From Thuidium tamariscinum (Eukaryota > Streptophyta > Bryopsida > Hypnales > Thuidiaceae): a stretch of 64,000 nt of DNA. Under the pieces are notes generated by a model that worked only from the letters and a program-made list of their open reading frames with translations, was not told the DNA's origin and ran no database searches. Location of the stretch: the NCBI GenBank assembly GCA_947034885.2, contig OX344749.2, forward strand, positions 37,653,682 to 37,717,681. Direction: 5' to 3'. Shown one piece after another: positions 35,605 through 47,200 of this stretch (position 1 is the stretch's first letter; the number at the start of each line of letters is the position of its first letter). The position numbers and the translations under genes were made by a program.

Positions 35605-35913
35605 TCTCATTTACATGTAGAGCTCATGCTCTCATAGTATTTAGCTCATAGGATTCCTTATTTCAAACTTAGTATACTTCATAAAAGTTCAAATTTCTAG
35701 AGATCCTTTTTGGCTACCCTTATTTAGAAAAACAAATTTGATAAAGTTGTGTATTATTTTCTACCCTTCATTATTTATAATGATAATAGCTCATTTTAGT
35801 GATGCTAATTTATTTCTAAAAATTGTTTAAAATTTAGGCTAAGGGAATTAAAAGCACCTTTCATTTTATTGCACGCTATAATTAAATAAACCAGGAGTGC
35901 CCCCCCTCCTGAG

Positions 35914-36380
35914 TTATAAATTTCACACAATTAGAATGACTATGAGATTTATATATAAACAAAAGAGAAGTTCTAAGTTAAAATAATCTCTTCCCTCTAG
36001 TTTTAAAATTTTTGGTGAAGGTGGTAAATTATACATAAATATAATGATGCTTGAAAAATAGAAAAATTGAAGTGATGAAGTTCTTACACAAATATCCATT
36101 CATTATTTTGTATTTTGAAATCGAATTAGTTAATAATACAGTTTTAGAATGATTCTTTGACTTTTACATAAATTACAAGGAGAAGTTTTAATTCAAATCT
36201 ATTTCTTCTAATTTTTAAATTTAGGTGAAGATGCTAACTTGCTAAGAAATATAAGAATATAATGATGCTTGGAGATTAGAAAAAATCAAATGGGGATGAT
36301 TTAAAAAAAATCACAATCCATAATTTTATATTTCAAAATCTTTTTGATAAGTAATACATTAGTAGATTGTAATCTTCTAA
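35914..36380. repeat. Degenerate tandem array, right part
   Basis: Continuation of the ~220-bp array beyond the hAT-like insertion, with the marker near 36101 and 36330. Confidence 0.6.
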
Positions 36381-37440
36381 AGTTTCATTGTCTCTACAAG
36401 GGGGTAAAGTGGATTTTGTACAAGTTCCTATAATGTCAAATTTTTATGGAACTTTTTGAAACATTATTATAAGATAGAGAATCTTATTGGCTTTCTAGAA
36501 ATGTAGTTTTATTTGAATTAGTGCCTAAAAGCAAGAGTCATATCACAATAAGCTTAGATCTAAATTATGTAGGTAAAAACAAATCCACAAAAATTAAATT
36601 TTTTTTCTTATAGATTGTAATTTTGTCTTCTTAGAACTTTGATTCATTTTATTTAGATTGGTGATGCAAAGATTATGAATCATTTTGTTTTGTGGGCAAT
36701 AATAATAAGATTTTGAAATTGTTTGAGATAGGATTCATTTTTTACTTCAATTTTAATTTTAAAAAAAGCAGTTTTGTAGTATTAGCATTGATTAATCAAA
36801 CAATCTCACCATTGGGATTAGAATTTCTATTTCCACATTTCCACCTTAGAGCTATTATTTTTTTTCCTCTATGATGTACCTTCTACTTAATAATTTAAAA
36901 TAAAATGACAACCACATTATTTTTCCTACATTCTCAACTTAATTTTGAATGATATATTAAGTTAAGATCTAAAGTGAAAACTTTTTAAGTTAAGAAAATC
37001 AAATCTCTTAAGCTAAAGTAGACCAACCCATTTCCATTTGTAACTCTATTCCACCAACTAGACTAGCCTATTTCCGTCACTCTAGTTTTGGCCCCATTTC
37101 TACCTCCCCCCCCAAATTCCCTTCATTCTATGACAAAATCAAGGATTTTATGACAAGTTGGAGTAATGTGTCACTATTTAAATAGAAAATATCTAGTTGT
37201 TGATTAGGTGGTTATACAATGTTTATAAGTTGTTTATGATCCTAGCCTAAAGGCGGTTTTGTAATTTAGGATTGTCTACTTCAAAAATTCATAGAAATTA
37301 CGATTTTGATTGAAAAATTATAATTTCATTTGGGTTTGATTCAAGAAACATGTGCACACTTCAAATAAATATGTACCCCTCTTAGAATTGACTCCAATAT
37401 AGCTAGATTGCAAATAGGCATGTCTACCTTAGTTTGTCAT
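36381..37440. other. AT-rich spacer, nothing recognised
   Basis: Low-complexity AT-rich DNA. A short frame at 36692-36874 has no protein-like character. Confidence 0.4.
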
Positions 37441-37464
37441 TGTCCCCTAAAACATTTTTTTTTC

Positions 37465-37965
37465 CACTTTGAATGCAATTATCTTGCAATCTATGTGGTG
37501 AAAATTTTTGAAATTTTTTTCACATATTCTCATACTATAATATTACAAGATCCTACCATTATATATGAAAAAAATTTCATTTCTAATTTTTTTTGTTTTT
37601 TGTACTAAAAATGGCAGTTTTAAGTGTTTTTTTGACAATTGCAACAAAGAGGTCGCCCACCCGAGGTCGCCCCTTGACCAGAGGTCGCCTACCCGAGGTC
37701 GCCCCTAGACAAGAGGTCGCCCACCCGAGGTCGCCAGAGTCCCCCAAAATATAATTTCTACACTTTGAATGCAATTATCTTGCAATCTGTGTGGTGAAAA
37801 TTTTTGAATTTTTTTTCACATATTCTCATACTATAATATTACAAGATCCTACCATTATATATGAAAAAAATTTCATTTCTAATTTTTTTTGTTTTTTGTA
37901 CTAAAAATGGCAGTTTTAAGTGTTTTTTTGACAATTGCAACAAAGAGGTCGCCCACCCGCGGTCG
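37465..37965. repeat. 296-bp direct duplication ending in GGTCGCC clusters
   Basis: GAATGCAATTATCTTGCAAT recurs at 37471 and 37767, and the next ~200 bp is almost identical between copies, including the AAATGGCAGTTTTAAGTG block before the GAGGTCGCCCACCCG cluster. A related, more diverged copy lies at about 51100-51260 in the left arm of the palindrome. Confidence 0.8.
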
Positions 37966-38206
37966 CCCCTTGACAAGAGGTCGCCCCTAGACCAGAGGTC
38001 GCCCACCCGCGGTCGCCTCTTGATAAGAGGTCGCCCCCAAACCAGAGGTCGCCCACCCGAGGTCGCCCCTCGACAAGAGGTCGCCCTCAAAATTGGACAC
38101 GTGGTCGCCCTATTTTGAAGCGCGGTCGCCCTTCCCGAAGTTGCCCTCAAAATTAGACACGTGGTCGCCCTATCTTGAAGCGCAATCGCCCCACCCGAAG
38201 TCGCCT
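37640..38206. repeat. GAGGTCGCC / GCGGTCGCC motif cluster
   Basis: More than 20 copies of RGGTCGCC within 570 bp, all in the same orientation, separated by variable CCACCCG, CCTTGACAA or CCTAGAC spacers. The last part is a 60-bp unit (CTCAAAATTGGACACGTGG...) repeated twice (from about 38087 and 38147). The orientation is opposite to the left-end cluster at 29893-29980. Confidence 0.8.
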
Positions 38207-38370
38207 ACTTAAAGTTCCACGTCACTCTGAACAATCTACCACGTATACCAAATCCATTTACCGTAGGGTAAATTTTTTTTACATTACTCGACGGGCTGCG
38301 ACGGGGTAGCGACATATTGTCACCTGCGACACGCGACGTCAGACGTCCTACATGACACCAAAACCCAAAA
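38207..38370. promoter_or_regulatory. Plus-side half of the split CACTA promoter region
   Basis: GC-richer segment with CGACGGGCTGCGACGGGG and CGCGACGTCAGACGTCC, upstream of the plus-strand gene. It shares the GACGTC motif with 29690-29770. Regulatory role is inferred from position and shared motif. Confidence 0.4.
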
Positions 38371-38538
38371 ATATGTCCGACAAGAAAACCCTGTTTAACG
38401 CATGCGTATATTCCTTCCCTGCAATCGAATTGCTGCCACGCATGTCAGTGTTATGGACGCGTAATAAACGAACACAGGGGTTGTAAAAAAACTGTACTCC
38501 TGCTTCAAGTTTTTTTCCACTTGGACTAATCACTGCAA

Positions 38539-40182
38539 GTGGACTGTCCCGAACAATGCAGGTATGAACAGTTGAATCGGAAGGCACTGGAAGACGGTGA
38601 ATTCTTTTCCAGAACGGGGAGAGTGAGGACTCCTTCACCTGTGCCTTCCAGCGAATCAGGAGGACCTGCATCACAACTCGGGAGAGAAGTGGACGAGGAG
38701 AGCAAGCACACGGTAGAGCAGATTAGTTTTCCTTCTCCCAGTCCTCTGCAAGCGGAAAAAGACGTGTCGCCGTCGAAGGTGGCAGTAGTTCTGTCTAGTG
38801 ACAACAAGGTGGAATACTGTCGATGTTCAGGTAGGCACTCTCAATCTGCAGAGGAGGATCCACAATCATCTAGTTCTGATGATGTAGAAGGAGATTCGGA
38901 CTTTGACTTGGAAGGAACAGATAGTGAGAGCAGCAGTACCACAACTTCATCATAGTACGTCGAAACAAAGGACGACCTCTCTGAAGTCGAGAAGGAGAGG
39001 AAGATTCTGGTGTTGAATTCTTTGAATGAGCCGAGGAGAAGTCTGAGGAGTAGTAAAACTACACCAGCAAATTACAGACGGTGGACTGTACAGCAAGTAC
39101 GTACGTGCTACTCAGTCCGTTTCAGAGTGGTGCATGCCATAGTTGAATTCAGTTTTTGAATATGTTTTCTTGTGTAGAAGCGCACAGAAATGATGCAAGC
39201 TCATGTGAAATGTCTGCATGACGATAATGGCTTCCGTCGCACATGAATTCTCTCCATATAAGCTTTTTCAGTTGTTTTTTTCCATAGGAACTGGTATTAT
39301 GCTAAATTGAGAATGTAAGAAATGAACGCCTTCTCGAGGTGGCCCTCTCAGATTGCCCAGTACAGTCGCGAGGAAAGATTTGTATAGAGGTTTTTGGACA
39401 GGAGGTGAGTCATATATTACTTACGAATAGTATGTGAAGCCCTTGTAGGAGTAGCAAATAAGGTACAGTAATCGTCGAAAATGAGGGTGTCCCCTTCCAG
39501 ATCATTATGCACCTTCAAATTGCACCTATGTAAAAGGAATTCGATTAATCTTTTGGTTTTGTACATGTGACGTAGAACTTGCACAGCAAGGGGACATTGA
39601 ACTTCCTCTGAATAAGATGGTGTGGCATGTGCCACTCTGTTTTTGTAGGGTCACAGTTTAGAAGAGAAAATGGTGACGTCTCTGAAGGATGCAGACCTTC
39701 CACAGCCTTGGTTAAAAAAGGGAACGACAAGCTCAGGAAGTCGAAGGCAGACTAGAGCTACTGCAGGAAGCACTGCGGACGAAGAGCTCAAAGACAAGAA
39801 GTTAGCAGTAGACATGGGAAGTGGAAGCAGTCGACGGAGGAAGGCTGCTGTGAAGAAGACTAACAACTTGAAGGGCAAGAAAAAACGGGAGCAGCTGTCT
39901 TCAGTGGTTGCGGACGTCGTATTTGGCAACGGCAAGAATGTGGTAGCTTCCACTACTGAACTGAGTCGAAAGAGGGAAGAGGACACAATCAGATGCGGGA
40001 GAATAGTGAGAACTGTACAAAACACAGGTAACGAACGACCTGGTCCTACAAGCGCATCAATTCCTACAGACAATGATGTAGTGGACGGGAAGTCGAAAAC
40101 GGTCCTACCCTCCGATTCCCCAAAATCTTTGACGAATACAGGCAAAGACCCGGTGATGACTGGTAATGCCCCTAATCTGTGA
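38539..40182 (+). CDS. N-terminal exons of the CACTA plus-strand (TnpA-like) gene, acidic and basic low-complexity
   Basis: Two coding blocks. 38539-39097 is Ser/Glu/Asp-rich (SSSSDDVEGDSDFDLEGTDS) and, after an in-frame TAG at 38953, continues coding-like to a donor CAGCAA/GTACGT near 39097. 39670-40160 is Lys/Arg-rich (SRRRKAAVKKTNNLKGKKKR), ending at a donor ACTG/GTAATG. The first block has no in-frame ATG, so it probably begins at the acceptor AATGCAG near 38560 with a first exon further left. Short exons may lie between (for example near 39180). No recognised domain. The low-complexity character resembles the variable N-terminal parts of CACTA TnpA-type proteins. Exon joins are only partly resolved. 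Confidence 0.4.
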
Positions 40183-40584
40183 AGTTCATGTTCTTGTTGT
40201 TCAATGGTAATAATGCAAGTCAACAGCAAAAGAAGCAGTGTGTGCGCAATTTTTCTGTGAAGGAATGCAAGCAAGGAAAGGTAGTAGCCGTTGATAATGT
40301 TGTTTTCACAAGTGAGCGTTTAATATTGACTTCATGTCGTAAAAAAGTGAATATGTGGTGGCGTCCACATTCTGAAAAAGAATTCAATACACACAAGTTA
40401 GGATATGGAATATTCTTGTGCAGCCATTCCTTGACCTCGAAGAAGTTGCATGCTTGGAAGGAATATATAGTTTTAAATCCTCAGAAGAAGTCCACTGACA
40501 CTTCGAACTGCTGTAGGGAAAGAAATCCATACGGAGAAGTCCTCACGTGAAGTTCCGCTTGAAAAGGACAGCGTTCCAGATCCT

Positions 40585-43500
40585 GTGATGGTTGAATCAT
40601 TAACAGGAGAAGGAAGTAAAGAGAGAATTGAAGAAGAAGAGGAAATTGCGATGGTTTTGCAAAGCACCATTGGACAGTGCGCGTCTCACAGAACCACCAA
40701 TGATGACATGGAAGTGGGGGCCTGTAGCCCTTGTCCTGATGCTACTGATGTTCTGCAGCAGTCTGGCATGTGTAGTGCATCAGTGGACGAACTATCCAAA
40801 AACAAGGTACGAGTCTTTTTCGAAGTCTATTTCTGTGTTCTAGTTCTCTGTGTTGAAGATAGCACTGCCATGTAAAAACGTTTTGTAATGTCAGTCACTA
40901 GAATACAGTGTTAGCACTGCCTTGAAGTGTACAATTACTAATGTAAATTAGTATTGTGAGAATGTGAAAAGTGAAGTGATATTTAGAAGTTAGCATATGT
41001 GCACTGTGCACTAGGTAAAAGGAATAGGAGAGCTGTTGTTGAATGTATTTTTTTGGACATGCAGAGCATAATATGGTAGCATGATTCATGAAACAAGTCC
41101 AATGCGTGGTCAAAGTACTAGGATGCCTGCATTCTAGCAAAAGTAGGTTTGTATGAAAGAAGTATGTACAAGGTTTATGTGTGTTTGCTGAAATTGATGA
41201 CATTGGCAAGAAAAAGTTATTTGCAGACGGCTTCTTTAGAGGTATAATATGGTACTTGAAATCATTGCTAGAGTCCTGTGCCACTCGAATCGAGTAGTAT
41301 TTCCTTGCAGTAGAAGTTGTTGCATGTCCAGTGAATAGGAATTCTTTGTTTGAAAGAGTGGAACTGAAGTGCACGCAGTACGACTACATGATGTAGAGTT
41401 GTGAGCAGGTGTGTCACCTGTTTTGTGAGATGTTTTGGACGTGTTCTGTTTTCCTTGGTTGAGGCCATTGTGAACAAAGTATTATTTGAAACATTATAAA
41501 AAAATACTTCTTCTGTGTAGACTAATTTGACGGACTAATTTTCATACGCTTTTGCAGCGTCGTAGGAGGGAAGAGGAACATCGCAATTTGTCCCCACAGC
41601 GAGGGGGTGGAAGGAGGGATTCACAATCACGGGACTATTTCTCTAAGAGCCCATCACCTCAACATCGAAGACCAATTGTGCTTGATGAATCTCGTAGCCC
41701 AACACGCAGCCCCAGCAGGAGTCCTTTTTACCGTCAACATGAACGACAGGACAGAAAGCGGAACTACTATAAAGAGGACAAGGGTAAAAATGTGGTTCCT
41801 CACATGGTAGATCACGGTAGGCATCTTCCAATCAGCTCTTCCTTGATTTCACGAACGCAGTCATTCATATTGTGCATTGTGTTGTTGATTTGGAATTCTG
41901 ATAACTGTTCATAATTAGACCCCGAATTTCGGATTTGGAATTCATCGGAGACAATGTAGGCGGTCACGAAGACTGAAGCGTGAAAGCAGAGTGGAAAGGG
42001 AATATGAAAAACTTCTTCAGTCCGGGCAGAAGGTCTCCAAACTTTTTCTGCACAGACTGTAAATGAGAGTAAAGTCTAGGAATCTTCTCTTAGAAGGAGG
42101 GAGGAGTTGTTGATCTTAAGTTTAAAGCATTGGACTTACTGCTTCTGTGGATGAGGAATAAGTCAGACCAAGACAATGTACTTAGAGTTGGTAGATGAAG
42201 CGTTTTGTTTTGGCGTACACCAATCTTTAAAATTCTACTATGCAGCACTAATACGGGAATTACAGTATTTATGGAATAAGTTTGTGATCAGAAGAGCTTG
42301 TACTAGTGATTGAGGAGGTGTTTGTGCGGTATGCATGGAGCGTGAGCCCATGGTGCATCGTACTATAGAATACGCCTGTGGAAGAACGACTTCTTTATAT
42401 TTTGAAATGTTGTTTTGAAAGCAGGTGATCGAAGCTATAGGGAAGAGGATGGAAGGGCGAATCAACATCAGCGTGGCCGTGATTTTCCAATTCGTAGCAA
42501 GTGCTACGAATATCGAAGGTCGACTTCACCGTACCCAAGTCAAAAACATCGTAAGAAAAGCCCGAGTTCTTCGAAATCAAGGTCTCCCAATACAGCATTG
42601 ATGCGTGATTCAGGTGATCGGGGAGTCAGGAGTGAAAGGGCCAGTACAGCATTGGTACGTGACTCAGGTGATCGAGGAGTCAGGAGTGAAAGGGCCAGTA
42701 CGGCATTGGTACGCGACTCAGGTGATCGAGGAGTCAGGAGTGAAAGGGGACTAGAAATTGTTAAGAAAGAAATGACTACGGAGCCTTCTCCGGCAGTAGA
42801 CAGAAGAAGAAGACGATATCAGCAGGCAATTCGAGAGGAGGTGAGGTCCGAACGACAACGTGAAGGAAAGAAGTCTTTCTTCCTGACATTGGATCCGGAA
42901 GGCAAACCGTATGGCCCTGGAAAAAAAGCATGGATTTCGGAAGTGAACAGGCTAGCAAAAGGTCTAGATCCGTCGTGTACTCACGTAAGAAAGCAATCTT
43001 ATGAAGACATGTGCATTTTAAATGACCGTCTGAATGACAATTTCGAGTACGACAGGGAGCTCAATGAAGACCATTTGCGGGCCCTGTTGGGGAAGGCAGT
43101 GACGAGGTGGAGGACGGAACTAATAGCTTTCATCAACGAGGATGGAGAGCAGCCATGCACAATGGATGACAAGATCTGGAAGAGACTGGAGAAAATTGTT
43201 GGCAGTCGACAGAGGGAGAGCAGAGCAGAGCATGGAAGGTATGCGAATTCATGTCGTAGAAGAGTAGGGAGGACGAGCTCGATAGGTGAAGAGGGAGTGC
43301 GACAACGATTACTAGAACGATACGGTAGGTCACCTGACCCTAATGAAGTAGAAGATGAAATGAAACGTGATAAGGGTTTCGGACGACTAAGAGAGGGGAG
43401 AGAACCTAGCCTTCCTAAAGAACGACGTGTCGGGGGTAAAGAATTGGGCGCACGGGAGAAGTCACCGGCCCGTGATGAACCCCGCAGAAGTCGTTCACAT

Positions 43501-43739
43501 GAGTACAGTAGCGAAGAAGGCTACTACGAAAAAACTAAAAGGCTGCAGCTAAGTGCCTTACAAGTATGTAGTGAGAAGGTACTGTTCTTGTGTTATAAGT
43601 TCTGTTTGTGGCTTACGTGATTGAAGTAATTCAGTGACTTACTAGATGTCGTTGGGACGTGCAGGTGGATGATGGAGTAGCTGGAGCGATTCACGAAGAT
43701 AATGATTCCCACGAAGTTGGAAATCGAAGTGCTTTGTAG
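40585..43739 (+). CDS. TnpA-like CACTA protein (Transposase_24-type domain)
   Basis: Exons resolved in frame: to 40806 (Glu-rich, ending LSKNK), 41558-41816, 42425-43563 and 43665-43739, all with GT/AG borders and correct phase. The 41558 exon is RS-rich (SRSPTRSPSRSPFYRQHE). The long exon carries three 18-residue repeats (RDSGDRGVRSERASTAL), then a domain with the layout of plant transposase 24: LDPEGKPYGPGKKAW, a helical part with LLGKAVTRWRTEL, KIWKRLEKIVGSRQRESRAE, then RRVGRTSSIGEEGVRQRL and YGRSPDPNEVEDEMKRDKG. In En/Spm the analogous TnpA binds subterminal repeats and brings the ends together; here the TTTTTTGTTAA motifs are the likely targets. It is divergent from TNP2 on the other strand. 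The frame reaches TAG at 43737 but continues coding-like afterwards. The start is unresolved. Confidence 0.7.
42601..42754. repeat. 54-bp coding tandem repeat, 3 copies
   Basis: Copies start at 42601, 42655 and 42709 and differ by few substitutions. Each encodes an 18-residue unit around DSGDRGVRSERAST. The third is slightly truncated. The frame is preserved, so repeat number could vary without breaking the protein. Confidence 0.85.
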
Positions 43740-44257
43740 GTATCCAGGAGTACCTACATTCCGATGAAGACAATGTCCCGAGAAGAACATATAGCGCGGC
43801 TGGAAGCAGAACTTTTGAGCCTCAGGGGTGATCCAAAGAAGGGAGACTTCCCTGGAAGAGTGTCGTTGCTTCAAAGCAGAGGAGTTAGACGAGAGGATTC
43901 CTACGGCGTGACGGTAAGACAAGTAAATGCACAGAACTTCAAAGTGAAGACGGCAGAAACGATTGTGTGGTTTGTTATCTTATTTCTTAAATTTTGAAGC
44001 AGAAGTTAGGAACGAATTGCAGATCTTGGTTATGTATTCATGTAGGCAGCAATGCAACATGTTTTGGTTGTGTGTCATTGGAGGCGCATCTTCTGCGTGC
44101 AGGTGGAATATGCAGCGGAGTCATCAAAAACGAGGAGGACCGGCCATTCAAAAGAGAATCTCAGGAACTAAGGAATGGATGTCGAGAGGTCACTGTGGTC
44201 GTGGCTAAAGGAAGAAAAGTGTATTGTATATACTGGGAAGACTATATAAGGAAATGA
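43740..44257 (+). CDS. Probable C-terminal exons of the TnpA-like gene
   Basis: Directly after the TAG at 43737 the same frame continues with a coiled-coil-like stretch (MSREEHIARLEAELLSLRGD) to a donor ACG/GTAAGA near 43916. A further acceptor TGCGTGCAG near 44102 leads to about 50 codons ending KVYCIYWEDYIRK and TGA at 44255. Coiled coils are common after the conserved domain in TnpA-type proteins. Either the TAG is a substitution, or alternative splicing includes this part. The phase between the last two exons does not match the longest frame, so the model is incomplete. Confidence 0.35.
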
Positions 44258-47200
44258 AGACGCTTTGAATATTATTAGAACTTGCCCACTATACTGAAGT
44301 TCTGAGCTTGGTTTTTGTGAAATTCACCGTGGTTCGGTGGATGGGCATAGAGTAGTATGTTAAGGAAGCGTGACAAAGCTTACATAAATAATGTACTGTA
44401 TGTTGCTCATGAAGCGCAAAATATGGAGGGATGTGAAGAATAATGTAGTTTCCAATTACGTAGTAGTAAGACCTGTATGCGGTGGTTGTGAACTTGGTTA
44501 AGTAGCTGAGGATGTAGTGCAAGTTCTTTATGTTAAGCGGTGGTAGTGAATTCTCAGTTTCTTTCTTTTTCAGGCTCAGCACTGCATACTGCAATAATGA
44601 ATATGCTTTTGTTCCAAAGTTTTTGAAGCATATACATTTAAGCAGGTATGTGAAGGATGTCTCTGTCTGAACTTTAGAATGTCACGATGCATCGAATTGG
44701 TTTTAACCCTAACTTGTGGGTGTTGTGGACATGGGACTGGTTTTTGTAATTCTTATAATCAGTAAGTGCAGAGTAATTGACGAAGGCAGGATGTGTACAT
44801 AAGTCAATTGTACTCATCGGTGAAGCATGTGAAGCACATGCGTTTCATGCAGGTATGTGTACAGAAGAATAGAAGATGAATCTTACCCCGTCATGTTCGT
44901 GTCTTCGTGACAGGACTGATTTTTTGTATCCCTATGCATTGGGACTGTTGGTAGTGTTTGAGTTTTCATGATGTTACAGAAGGATTGTTCTCTTGAAGTA
45001 TTTGAATCCTATGAATTTTTCCCGTACATGGAGACTTATTTTTAGAAAGAAAAAAGAATGAATAGAGGGATCAATTCGATTGGCATTTTCTGGCTTCTTG
45101 TGAAGAGGGCAGAGGGTTTATAATCGAAGAATGTAGAAGGGAGCGTCTACGTCTTGTATGGTATACTAGCATCCGTGCACTCTGATGAGGGGTTCATACT
45201 ATGGTGTTGTATGTAGACATGAGTGCAGGGAATGTGAACGTCGTACAGAATCGCCAAGATATTGCAGTTGTTACTCTTGAAACAGAAGTATCAGTCTTGC
45301 TGTGGTATATGATCTACTGTGTAGGAAGCAGTAGTTTCTGTGGTCTTGGGGAAGTCTTCATTCTTCTGAAGAAAAGAGAAGGCAGTTTGTATATATCATA
45401 TCGTGCTTGAAGATAGAAAAAAACATCGCAGTGCCTAGTTAATGTTAATTTAATTTTTTTTGTCTCAGGGGAAAAATGAATTCACTTTGTTTGTGCTTTA
45501 TGTTTGTTTGTTTTTTTACATGTCGGGGTAGGAATCGAAGGAAAGAGGATAGGAGGACCTATGTAGCAATGGAATGGAAATGGGATTTTGGATCTGAGAA
45601 AATTACCTTACAAGTTGTCGAACTGTGTATGAAGACGGCAGTCTAGACATCATTAGATGAGAGAGTAAGTTCAGTAGTGTATGAAATTAATTATAGCTTC
45701 AGTTTACAGTACGTGTTAAAAATTCAGGTGGTAGGGAGGTCAGTGCAAACAATTCACAAGGATGGTTCGTGTGTGATAGACGTCTAATTTTCCCTTTTTT
45801 TTGGGACACTTCATGGAATACGCTACTGACGTAACCGAGGAATCCGAATTGCCGAAGGCAGTAGTAGGTTTTCAATGCGTAGGGGTGGGGGGCTGTTGGC
45901 GCTTTGTATTCTGTTCGGAGTTCGGACGACGGTGGTCTAACATGGCAATGAGATTCCTTTATTGTGAAATGTCATGTGTGGTCTTTGAATTTTGTGTTCA
46001 CACTTTCAGTATCGAGGAAGCTGCCGTCAGAGTGTGTCATGTAGTACAAGTAGTTTTAGAAAAGGGTCGTCGGACTCATAGGTTCACAAACAGCTGAAGT
46101 GGATTCTGTGATACCGTGATATGTGCTTATCGAATTCAAGTCAGATGTGGAATGATAAATTGATTTCGAGGCATTTGACGTGGGTGGACCTTTGAAAATG
46201 TGGGCACCTGTAGGTGCGGGGAGAAGCACAAGTGCCAAGATGTGGGAAGGTGTTGCAGAACCTTATGCGTTCAAGAGGAAGGTATGGAATTTGTTTTGAA
46301 TTCAGTTAGTGTTGTTGAATTAGTATTGCTGTCTGAATTTGTGGGTGAGAAAAAGTACACAGAGTCTGAAATGTGAGAGTTGCGTGATTTAGAACTTTAA
46401 TGAAATGCATTTAAGGATGAAATGGAGCCTTAGTCCAAATTAGGTAGTCAACAGTCACGTAAATTATAAGTTGAAGGGAATGAACTGTGTCATAGAAGTT
46501 TGTCAGTGAGGAAATTGTGATATCATCGCTTGTCTTGCTAAAAGCAGTACATAATATAAATGGGGAGGAAAACAGTATGGATAGTAGTGGTAGAGGAAGT
46601 GCATATTTAATTTTGGGGTTCACTGAATCCGAAAAGATATGACAGATAATGAACCTCAAACACCAGAAGGGGAAGACAGAAATGATGAAAATCACCTTCT
46701 ATGACTCAGGATGAGAGCCCTTTCGTGAATGTCTGAAGCACTTTCTGTGGTCAGTGACCGTTATGGAGGCAGAATAGCCTACTTGGTGACATTCATGCTA
46801 TGGCAAAGGCAGACGGAGTGCTAGCTGCGAAGAAATGAGGAGGCAGAGAGGAGGAGTATCCATTCCTTGGGAGGAAAATGTCAGAAATGAAGAATTTATT
46901 TTCCATTTGAACCGGAAGGTACATGAACAAATGCCCTAGAATTCGGTGTTGTGCACATGTACGTTTTGTTTTTCAAAAAGGAATATGCAGCTATTACAAT
47001 TTCAGAGCACATACTTCTCTGTTTAGCGTAGTCAGTAGGCATTAGGCAACGTTCAATATGTACTGAAAGAAAGAAAAGTGAAAGAGGCCTCCAATGCATG
47101 ATACCCCTTATAAACTGCAATGACTTAGTGCATTAGGAAAGTACTGAATCTTCTATGAGAATGTGACATTCTGTCATGAAGAAAGTCTGTTTTGCTGTGC

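Larger units (their letters stand above)
34858..35913. mobile_element. hAT-like non-autonomous insertion, about 1.06 kb, in the tandem array
   Basis: Flanked by a perfect 8-bp duplication TTATAAAT (34850-34857 and 35914-35921), the size made by hAT transposases. Ends share a G-rich GGGG..GCACT core (CTTGGGGGGATGCACT on the left, CTCAGGAGGGGGGGCACT as reverse complement of the right). It interrupts the ~220-bp array and itself contains the MITE at 34874-35170. No transposase inside. Confidence 0.55.
29887..38206. mobile_element. GGTCGCC-rich repeat block inserted between the two CACTA genes
   Basis: Ends resemble each other in inverted orientation: AGGCGACTACGGGTAGAGGG on the left, and AGGCGACTTCGGGTGGGGCG as the reverse complement of the right end. 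Both ends consist of short GGCGACCTCGGG / CCCGAGGTCGCC repeats, and a third cluster lies in the middle (32700-33070). The interior is very AT-rich and non-coding. It may be one element or several nested ones. No clear target duplication was found, so boundaries are approximate. Confidence 0.5.

Noticed and set aside
39651-40274. Long minus-strand frame of about 200 codons
   Set aside because: Antisense to the Lys/Arg-rich exon of the plus-strand gene; its Leu/Ser-rich composition is the mirror of that exon.
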